In this document: positions 56,036-64,000 of the stretch, one piece after another
How the letters are laid out: every line of letters begins with the position of its first letter
Numbering within the stretch: the stretch's first letter is position 1
NCBI RefSeq assembly: GCF_963678635.1
Contig: NC_087065.1
Coordinates: 7,961,209 to 8,025,208, forward strand
Direction of reading: 5' to 3'
DNA from: Symsagittifera roscoffensis
Lineage: Eukaryota; Xenacoelomorpha; Acoela; Convolutidae
Length of the DNA: 64,000 nucleotides
Position numbers and translations under genes: made by a program
Notes under the pieces: model-generated
What the model was told of the DNA's origin: nothing
Databases searched by the model: none
What the model saw: only the letters and a program-made list of their open reading frames with translations

Positions 56036-58031
56036 AAATAAAACTCATTAGTAATTGATTAATCGATTCAATAAACTGCTAGTAAAATTATTGTGAAAGG
56101 ATACAATAGTTGGATATTTGGGATAGATATCTGCAAAAAGATTATGCTTAGCAGCTTTTTATATAAACTCTGAACTTGGCTGAAGACTTTTTACTGGTAA
56201 CCAGAGAATAAAAAATTGGTCTTTTCTGAATTAGTGTCGGAAAATCTTAACAAATACACCAACTATGCATCATAATACTTTTAAATTTAAGCTCAGTAAA
56301 TAGTTGTGTAGAATAGCAGTGAAATTATCTACAAAATTATTGCATTTTGAGAGATGAAGAAGCAGTGATCAACTCAACAATAGGCATTTAAAATAAAGCA
56401 CTGAGAATGGAAGATAATTTAATGAAAAAATATTAACTAGGGTTGTCATTATCATCAACCCAGGTTTTAAAAACCCAGAGAGCCCATTTTCAGCTTTGTA
56501 AAATTATTTCTACGATTTAATCTAAAAAAGGGTTTCCGAAGGGCAGGTTTTTCTACGATATGGGACTTGGGGAGTTTTTGTTAAGGGTCTAAAAACTAGT
56601 CGTTCCTAAAAATGATCAGAAAGATAAGTTAAATTACTATGAATCCATCTATGTAATTAAATCAGGCCAGTAAAAAGTATAGTAGTTCTACTATTTCTAA
56701 AAAGTCTAGAAAGGATATTCGTTGCTTTTGGAACTATAATTAACAGACGCTACGGAAACCTTATTTGAATTGGATTCGAGGTTCAAATCGAATCTAAGCT
56801 GCAGTTCCGCGGGGAGCTGGGACGAAGCCGACCCGATGGCTTGATGATGACACTAGAAAGAAAGATCAAATACTATTTACACCGTGAAAAGGTTAAAAAG
56901 GGCTCCAAAAGAGCCCAAATTGGTTAGTAAGTGCGTTTATAAATGGTGAGTTCTCTTCATGACGTTTGAGCGGCAGTGAAGCAATTCAAAAAGCAGTTTA
57001 AATTGAGAACTGCACTGTTTGAACTAAAAAAAATTTAAACGGATATAATTTTCAGTCAATTTTTTGTATACCTTTTTTCGCTGACCGGTATTTTCTTAAA
57101 CTAATGGCTCATTTAAACCACTTTTCGAAATTGCAATAAAACCATAATATTTTTCAACAGTACCTGCTACTGAAAATCAACCTTGATTTAATTTTTTTAA
57201 ACAGTCAAACCACTTTTGATTATTGATTCTTTGAGTATTTTGTATTTTTGATTCTGAAAGTCATTTGAAGCTAGTTTGATTTTTTTTCCAGCTGCAGATA
57301 AATCAAAAATAGGGTTATGGTTATGAGTAAAATGTTCCCCTTTCAATTTTAAAAACTAAACCACACGCAAAATTTCAGGTTTTCATTGGATTTCAGCCAA
57401 TTATTTGCTTAGCCAGCTAGTCGAAAAGGAAACATTTTGACATTTTGAAGGGAGGGTAGATGAATTTTTCACTCGGAAAAGATTACAAATCACCATCTGA
57501 GCAATGATGACTAACCTCACTTACTTGATATGAACTCACCCATTTATGAGCACATACAGATGTTTTATAAACTCATGAGTTTTAAATCGAATGAGACAAA
57601 TTGATGAGCACGCTTATATTGAGAACATGAATGAAATATTTAAGAGATAGCAAAAAGTTGGAACCGAGATAATTAATTAAAACGAGCATTTAGAACAAAC
57701 TTCGAATGAAATTTGCCTACAATTAGGGCCAAATTTTTAGCAATGCCAGCGACCTTGAGCAAATTTATCTGTCAAAAAATTCTTTGGTATTTTGGTTTTC
57801 AAAAAACTTCTTCGTTTTTTGGGGGCTGAAATTAATTTAGGAAACGAATTAAATTTCCGAAGTCAAAATTGCATTTTAGGTTTACTAACATCGATCAAAT
57901 TCGTTGACCGGAAAAAAATTGCCAATAACTTGGCTTCAACTGTAACAACTTAAGATTTTGCGTACAAAACTTTTGTTGAAATATAACATTCGCTCTTTTT
58001 AATTATATTTGTCTGTTTCGCCTTTTTGCAG
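56036..58031. other. Noncoding interval
   Basis: No supported gene. A GC-richer patch near 56800-56850 (CCGCGGGGAGCTGGGACGAA) is unlike its surroundings and may be a repeat fragment. The rest is AT-rich with short chance ORFs. Confidence 0.45.
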
Positions 58032-58080
58032 CTCTCCAAAGTACTTCAGGATGATTCATCGATGAATCATGAGCGGAAAG
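58032..58080 (+). other. Candidate 49-base plus-strand exon
   Basis: A pyrimidine-rich acceptor (CGCCTTTTTGCAG, ending at 58031) and a perfect-looking donor (AAAG|GTAAGT) bracket 49 bases. In phase 0 these read LSKVLQDDSSMNHERK plus one base. Both signals are strong, and the reading continues in frame from the candidate exon at 49160-49232. It lies only 68 bases from a minus-strand exon, so the two genes would interleave on opposite strands. Confidence 0.45.
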
Positions 58081-58148
58081 GTAAGTCTATACTAAAATAT
58101 AATGTCCTCTCCACCGCCCATCACTTCAACGAGAACGTGATCACTTAC

Positions 58149-58381
58149 AGAGTCCTCCTCTTTGTCTTTGGCTGCCCCGTCCCGCTTGGACTTCTTAGTC
58201 TGCTCGGGGGTGTTGGGGGGAGAGAAGAACTGATGGTAGAGGACGGAGACCAGTTCACACGCCACCACAGTCGAGGTGTTACTGCCTATGAGTCGCAGGA
58301 TGAGGTTGACGTCACAACCGAGGTACTTGGAGAACTGGTACAGGCGCTGTTCCTGACGCCACTTCTGATTGATTGCCACGT
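58149..58381 (-). CDS. Internal exon (233 bases) of the unidentified acidic-linker gene
   Basis: The minus-strand acceptor GTGTTTAG borders 58381 and the donor TCT|GTAAGT borders 58149. The exon enters with two bases of a codon and leaves in phase 0. The product begins VAINQKWRQEQRLYQF, continues with a helical Leu-rich part (LILRLIGSNTSTVVACEL, then VSVLYHQFF) and ends in a charged linker (TKKSKRDGAAKDKEEDS). GC-rich, well-behaved codons contrast with the flanks, so this is a convincing host exon. It splices in phase with 54347-54550. I do not recognise the protein; the helical part could be an alpha-solenoid repeat. Confidence 0.75.
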
Positions 58382-58404
58382 CTAAACACCACAAAAAACT
58401 CAGG

Positions 58405-58621
58405 CTCTTCTTAAGGCAATTGGGACCAAAAAAAAATATTCGGGTCTTATGGCAAACAAAACAACAAACGTTCTTAAGTCTTAAGGCAAACACGACAACA
58501 AAAGTTTTCGGGTCTTAAGGCAAACACGACAACAAACGTTTTCGGGTCTTATGGCAAACAAAAACAACAAAAGTTTTCGGGTCTTATGGCAAACAGGAGA
58601 GCAAACGTTTTCGGGTCTTAT
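58405..58621. repeat. 34-bp minisatellite (six to seven units)
   Basis: GTCTTA-GGCAAAC units recur with starts at 58444, 58478, 58512, 58546, 58581 and 58615, with a degenerate unit near 58405. The unit is roughly TTTTCGGGTCTTATGGCAAA followed by CACGACAACAAACG. It ends against a MITE at 58623. Confidence 0.9.
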
Positions 58622-58622
58622 C

Positions 58623-58895
58623 CAGGCGCGGATCTAAGATTTTCTCGAGCGAGAGGGGCGGATTTTCAAAGAATTTTTAGGTTGACCAGATTGATTCGTT
58701 GAGCTCTCCAAATCCTTATAAAGACCATTCCGACCAAATTTTGTGCGCCGCAGGCCAAAAAAGTTGTTTCTAGGCAGTTTTTAGAAAATTCTGACCAAAA
58801 AATGCCTTTTTTGGCGCGCGTTCCCCCTTCAAAATTAGTATATATTGGCGCCAAAATTTTAAAGTGAGCCAGCCAAAAATGGATTGTCGTCTCAA
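58623..58895. mobile_element. hAT-like MITE, copy 3 (right end truncated)
   Basis: Begins CAGGCGCGGATCTAAGATTT and follows the family through CCAAATTTTGTGCGCCGCAGG, GGCGCGCG and ATTAGTATATATTGGCGCC, then breaks off near 58895 without the terminal repeat. It is inserted in, or formed the edge of, the 34-bp minisatellite. Confidence 0.8.
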
Positions 58896-60152
58896 AATAG
58901 TAAAAAGAGCGTCCACATAGCTACTCGTCTTAACAAAATCTGTTTCAAATGAATTTTTTTCACCGCAATTGTTTTCAACCAATTTGATAATTATGTTCCA
59001 TTTTTCAAAAAAAAAAGCAAAAAAAAAACATTTTTTATATAAGCAAAATTTTGGTTTTCTAGCAGAAAAAAACCAACATTTTCCGAAATAATTCTGTTGG
59101 GCTAACTTGGCCATATGCATTGCAAAATGCCCGGGTTGACCAAAACTTTTCATACAATTTCCATATATGAGAAACTTTTTGTCATACAATTTCATACAAA
59201 TCCATACGTACAGAAAGATGAATAAAATCTCTATGATAAGTGTTTTTCCATATATGAAAATTATATGACAGGTGTTTTTACATAAAGTAAAAAAATTGAT
59301 TATTTGTTTCTAAATTCAATTTTCATAAAAGTTTTGGATTGTGCTTGTAACCGTACACAAGTGACAAAGGTTTACTCAAAGCACCAATGATTGGACGGTT
59401 TTGCATTTACAATGCATAGAAAACGACCTGAATTATTTTAGAGCTTTCACGTCTTTCACAAATCTTATAACGAAAGTAACAAACTTTTATATTTTGGCAA
59501 AACATTTCAACGATGATTATTTTAAAAATTTGCAATTTACAAATTATCAGACATTGAACAAGGCATATATAAACTCGCCATACAAAAGAAATAGGAATCA
59601 AAAAACGCTAATCATACAATTTCCAGTCATGGGAATTGTATGATAAGCAAGTTTTTTTTCAAAAAAACAAAAACCCCGGTTTCTTATCACCAGACTGCTT
59701 TTATTAGAATCAAACAACCATGTAAATTAGTGTATATCTTTTTTCAACTTTTTTTTCGAAATTGTATGACAAGCATGTTTCCACACATTTGATGCATGGA
59801 ATTATATGATAAGCATTTTCGGCGTATAGAAGCCAACCAGGGCGCCAAGAAAAAATTTAAAAAAACCATCAAAATGCGGTGAAAACCAAAACAATGAATT
59901 TGACTCTTCTGCCGCTTACCCAGCTTGTAATTTTTACCTCCTTATTTATGCTTATGATGTAATATTATCTAGAAAAATAGCATGTGGATTGTTTGTTTTA
60001 GCTATGGCGAGATTTTGTTTTACATTAAGCGTCGCAGAATCAAATGGATACACGTAAAATTATATACATTGTCGCAAAATCGAATGGCTACGAATGGTTA
60101 CATTTTTTTAATCTACGAATGGTTACATTTTTTGGCGGAACAAATACATTTA
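58896..60152. other. Noncoding interval with short AT-rich repeats
   Basis: Phrases like CATACAATTTCCATATATGA recur loosely at 59150-59830, and CGAATGGTTACATTTTTT repeats twice near 60090-60135. I see no gene. Confidence 0.45.
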
Positions 60153-60552
60153 CAGGCGCGGATCTATGAATTTCTCGTGGGGGGTGGGCTAGTTTTCAAA
60201 AAAGTTTTAAAAAATTAAATCGACCTTGTTTTGTTTTTGGGTCGACCAAATTGATTTTCTGAGCTCTCCCAAATCACTATGAAGACCCTAAATTGACCAA
60301 ATTTTCTGCGCTGCAGGCAAAATTTTGAAAAAAGACCAAACACGGCGTTTTTAGGCACTTTTTAGAGAATTTCGACCAAAAAATCGCGTTTTTTTTGGCG
60401 CGCGCTCTCCCCTCAAAATTAGAAAAACAAAGGCGCCTTCAGAAACATTTTAGGGTCCGTCAGCTAAAAATGGATATCTCAATACAGTACAAAAGGAGAC
60501 CCTTTGGGGGGTCGAGTCCCTGATGGGAGGAGCGTCCCCCCTAAATCCGCTA

Positions 60553-60555
<3 letters not shown>
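60153..60555. mobile_element. hAT-like MITE, copy 4 (403 bp)
   Basis: Begins CAGGCGCGGATCTATGAATT and ends ATCCGCTACTG, with all internal family blocks present. The left flank TACATTTA and the right flank TATATATA agree at 6 of 8 bases; the right one has apparently expanded into the TA microsatellite. Confidence 0.85.

Positions 60556-60621
<66 letters not shown>
60556..60621. repeat. (TA)n microsatellite, about 33 units
   Basis: Uninterrupted TA dinucleotides directly abut the right end of MITE copy 4. Confidence 0.98.
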
Positions 60622-60622
<1 letters not shown>

Positions 60623-61046
60623 TCAACACTAAAGGAAAAGAAGAACTCAAATTTTTCAGAAAACAATGAAACGATATTAACAAAAATTTATCTCAACAAA
60701 AATGCATTGCAGTACATGTAGCAGCGACAGTAAATTGGTGCGCCTAAGACTCAAATTGCTGCATTGGTACAACTATTCGAGGTTTACAAAAATAATTCAA
60801 AAGTTGCAGCAGGCAATTGTTTGAATTGTTTACTAGTAACTGTTTTTGCTAGTATGCCTGACAACAATGTTGAACAGAATACGAGAAAGTTTCTCCTTTT
60901 CAAGTGAATGATTCACTCCGGTTGCCATAATTTGAATTTGATGTAATAAAAATGTCTTGGAAAATTTCATTTTTGAATAGCAAAAGATCACATGTTATTT
61001 TGATTTTTAGATTTTTTTTAGGTTTTCGGGCAAAAATAAAACAAAC

Positions 61047-61382
61047 CAGAGGCAGAAATTGATAATTTTGACGAACTTTTTTGGTCGAGCAAGTTGATTT
61101 TCGCAAACTCTCCCCATTTCTCAAAAAAACTTGTTGTGACCAATTTTTCTGCACCGCAGGTGTAATTCTGAAACGAAACAGGCCAAAAAAGGCTTTTTAG
61201 GCATTTTTTGGAAAGTTTTGACCAAAGCATTGTGTTTTTTTTTCTGACACACGCTATCCCCTCAAAATAAGTGCAAACTGCCTTCAGAAAAAAAGGGTCT
61301 TAGAACAGTATCAAAGTGGGGACCGTTTGTGTCGTCAGAGGACCAATTCACTGAGGAAAGGGCCTTTTTAAATCCGCTACTG
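61047..61382. mobile_element. hAT-like MITE, copy 5 (336 bp, diverged)
   Basis: Family blocks (GGTCGAGCAAGTTGATTTTCG, CTGCACCGCAGG, GGCATTTTTTGGAAAGTTTTG) run to the end AAATCCGCTACTG. The left end is decayed (CAGAGGCAG). Flanks AAACAAAC (61039-61046) and ATACAAAC (61383-61390) match at 7 of 8, supporting these borders. Confidence 0.75.
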
Positions 61383-61390
61383 ATACAAAC

Positions 61391-61929
61391 ATACAGTTTT
61401 TGCAACTTCAATTGCATCTTTAAACCAAAACAAGAAAAAATAATAATTTAAATGTAAGGATGTATAGATTTTTAGATATATATACTTTCAAGATATATGT
61501 GTGGGTTTGTCGGATGGTTTAGAGAGTTGCTCGAACCTTAAAACCATCTGTTCTCGAGCGTTTGTTTTAGGCACTATCCCAAAAACTTGTCAATTTTATC
61601 CATGACGCAGAAAGCATTACACGAGCGATTATTTTGCCCACAAATTAGTTCTGAATTGAAATCGGGCTAAGTGGGCGCATTAATTTGAATTTGCAATTCA
61701 ATTTTTTCTAACTTTTGATATTGGCAGCGCAAATTTAATAGTTTATCAAAAATTTAGCAATAAAAAGCGTTTGGAGGTCGATTAAGATTTTTGAGTTACG
61801 AGCAGTCTGGATTGTAATGTAAGGTATAAATTAAATCAATTCTATATGACTTCAAAAATTATTTTCGAAAGTCAGAAAAAATCAAACGGTTAAATTCAGT
61901 TCAGCAAAAAGCATTATATAATTCACTAA
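61391..61929. other. Noncoding interval
   Basis: AT-rich; no gene or delimited repeat is recognised. Confidence 0.5.
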
Positions 61930-62400
61930 ACAAAATAAGACTGCTCGTATCAATCAGGGCGAAGCCTTTTAAGGTCTTTTGAGCAGTAATAAATTGAAAA
62001 AATTAAATGTATTAAATTAAATTGAATGTTTTTTTTTCAAATTTGAAAATTTTTGTGAGAATCATCTCTCCTCACGCCATATAAAGTACAAAGTAATAGA
62101 TTTTGCAACTAGTAACAAATCGATTACGGAAAATAAGCTTCCTTCAACCAATTTGGAACGATTTCTTAGACGGATTAAATCTCCGTTTACGCGTTAATAG
62201 CGCGAAATATATTGCTCATTAATTGTCCCAAATTGGCCAAAATGAAAGTCTTTAAACCCCCGTAACTTTACAAAAAGTGAGCACAGGTCAAATATGTTTT
62301 CAAGTTTAAGCTCAGGACAACAATACTTTTTCAATGATATAGAAAAAATTCAGTGTAGTTAAAAAGTCGTCGAATCTGAAGAAAAAAACCACCGGAGCAC
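61930..62400 (+). repeat. Dispersed repeat, inverted partner of 51380-51800
   Basis: Carries the GACTGCTCGTATCA/GGGCGAAGCC block, CTTCAACCAATTTGG, TACGCGTTAATAGCGCG, ATTGTCCCAAATTGGCC and CCCGTAACTTTACAAA segments in the order expected from the reverse complement of 51380-51800. Confidence 0.7.
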
Positions 62401-63531
62401 AAATATTCCGTTACTTTTGTTACGAAAGTCGGAACAAAAGTTGAGTTGCTGAAATACAGCTTGATTAACTTTGTATTAACTGAAAGAGAAGTACGCGCCG
62501 CAATTGTGCGCACCACTTATTGTTTCGACCGGATTATTATAAATGAAACCAAACCTATTGTAGAATTTTGATTGCTATAAATTTCGAGACATTTCGAAAG
62601 ATATTCAATACTTTTTGCTGTATAGATTTTTAAGCTAAAACTTTTGAAGCAATTGCAGTTAAATTTAAAGCTTCAAAGAATTTTTTTAATGTTTGAAAAA
62701 TTTTGGCAATTATTTGACATTTCAACATTTTAAGGATAATATATATATTTTTTTTCAAATTATTGATTACTACAATACTGTTTTTTAGTCTTCATTGCTG
62801 TATTAATTCATGCTACAAAATAATTTCATTAATGAAATTCTTTTAGTCGGTCGGAACAAATTCAGGAAGAGGAAAAAGTTTATAGAATAGTGAGCGGATA
62901 ATTACAGGGTGCAGTTAGCTGAAAACCTTAGGATAAAATTTACTTTTCCTATCAATGGAAACTGACGTATTATCATCATGTTTTTTAGAATCTTTTTAGT
63001 AAAACTACGAGATAGAAACAATCGGAGAAGCGACATTTGTGTAATGCAAGACACCAAATAAGGAAATAGTTATTTATGTATTCCGTACCGTCTACTTCAT
63101 CATAGATTCTCCCTTCTTCGCCTGAAGATGACAAGTAATATTGTGATAGAATGCTGCTTCATTTCACAAACAATTTGCCGTATAAATATCTTTCAAAAGT
63201 AATGTCTAATACTTTGCAAATTTTTGTTTCGATTTTTAAAACTCGATTGAAGTGAAACGGTCAGACATAGCTATAAAAAATTGAGGAGTTTGATGCCGTT
63301 GTGTATTTTTTTTCGATTGTTACCAAAATATTGTTTAAAAAATTTCAAAGAATGTTCATCATAAAGTAATTATTATGAGTATTTGAAATCTGAAATATAG
63401 TTTTAGTTAAAAGTACATCACAATGTAAAATCAGTATATGACCATTGTTTGATTAGTGTTTAAAATATTAGCAAAAAATAGGTGCGAATTGAAGTAAAAG
63501 AATTGACAACAAAGCTCTTGCCTTCTCTAAC
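62401..63531. other. Noncoding interval
   Basis: AT-rich, probably intron or flank of the innexin gene on the minus strand. No other exon is recognised. Confidence 0.5.
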
Positions 63532-63736
63532 GTCATTGGCGATGATGAGCAGTTCCCTCAGGTAGTTCTGTCTGGTGTTGGCGTATCTTCTGGTGAAGAA
63601 CTTGGCGAACAGCCGGAAGATCCAGATGAGCCAGTTGATGAAAGTGACCAGGAACGTGAACATGAGCCAGAACCACACGATGCCGAAGATGGCTCGGTTG
63701 AACAGGTTCGCCGCCAGCACACAGTGGATTGTGTAT
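63532..63736 (-). CDS. Innexin exon (fourth transmembrane region)
   Basis: On the minus strand, acceptor TTTTTTTTCAG (ending at 63737) leads into a frame reading YTIHCVLAANLFNRAIFG. A strongly hydrophobic segment follows (IVWFWLMFTFLVTFINW, then LIWIF) and then a basic juxtamembrane stretch (FFTRRYANTRQNYLREL). CVLxxNLFN followed by a WFW-containing membrane helix is characteristic of the second extracellular loop and fourth helix of innexins, the gap-junction and hemichannel proteins of invertebrates. The GC-rich coding ends near 63532, at a weak GTTAGA or at a GC donor (AAG|GCAAGA, about 63522), so the lower border is uncertain. The upstream exons lie beyond the window. Confidence 0.85.
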
Positions 63737-64000
63737 CTGAAAAAAAAATAATTTCATTTTCAAGCCAAAAACTTATAACCAAACATTGTAGAAATTGTAC
63801 GTTTACTATTTAGTTTACTATTTAGTTTACTATTTATTTGGAAGAAAATGAAAAAAAAACTGTCGTAACCTGTCGGCATATGGTGTGTTTTGAAATTCAG
63901 AATCATTTGGCTGAACTATTTAAATAAATTTTGAACAATTATTCCTATGATCAATTTTGCTTCTCAACATTTCAAAAATCTTGCTCAGTAATAGCCATGA
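63737..64000. other. Intron of the innexin gene
   Basis: AT-rich sequence upstream of the innexin exon's acceptor on the minus strand, with TTTAGTTTACTAT repeated near 63805-63835. It has no coding content. Confidence 0.6.

Noticed and set aside
58149-58381. Assignment of the acidic-linker gene to a ryanodine-receptor-like or HECT-type protein
   Set aside because: Acid runs and a helical region suggested these, but no specific motif could be matched, so the gene is left unnamed.

Overview
The window is AT-rich animal DNA and not prokaryotic: coding pieces are short, GC-richer islands bounded by GT/AG splice signals, and most of the sequence is repeats. A minus-strand exon near the right end encodes the fourth-transmembrane region of an innexin, so the host is an innexin-bearing metazoan. 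I cannot name the species.

The left half (1929-31268) is one family of very large Ty3/gypsy-type (Metaviridae) LTR retroelement. A complete copy B lies at 12398-31268 (18,871 bp, 408-bp LTRs with TG...CA ends and one mismatch between them). A second, nearly identical 5' portion, copy A (1929-12185), lies before a 200-N assembly gap (12186-12385). Copy B carries a structured leader of over 1.2 kb and a 155-codon basic ORF overlapping a single 2740-codon gag-protease-RT-RNase H-integrase ORF. Downstream is a virus-like accessory block: two small hydrophobic ORFs joined by an ATGA overlap, a 378-codon frame without any methionine, an 872-codon envelope-like glycoprotein with a PTAP motif in its tail, and a 597-codon ORF joined to it by another ATGA overlap. 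A 1.6-kb structured 3' region precedes the 3' LTR. This element is the main point of interest: its size, cistron number, overlapping-start architecture and candidate splice sites are unusual for Metaviridae.

The middle (31-46 kb) is noncoding DNA with dispersed and tandem repeats and one decayed BEL/Pao retrotransposon (about 37.7-43.8 kb). Its gag has an in-frame stop and a frameshift, the RT palm is missing, and RNase H and integrase remnants survive between two divergent LTRs; the 5' LTR carries an internal 314-bp duplication.

The right part (46-64 kb) holds host gene pieces. Three minus-strand exons (58149-58381, 54347-54550, 46153-46376) have compatible phases and probably belong to one unidentified gene with very acidic stretches. 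Two candidate plus-strand exons (49160-49232, 58032-58080) and the innexin exon (63532-63736) are also present. Between them are at least four well-delimited copies or partial copies of a hAT-like MITE family (several with 8-bp target duplications), minisatellites just upstream of each acidic-gene exon, a 256-bp tandem duplication, an inverted pair of dispersed repeats, a SINE/LINE-like 3' end and a TA microsatellite.
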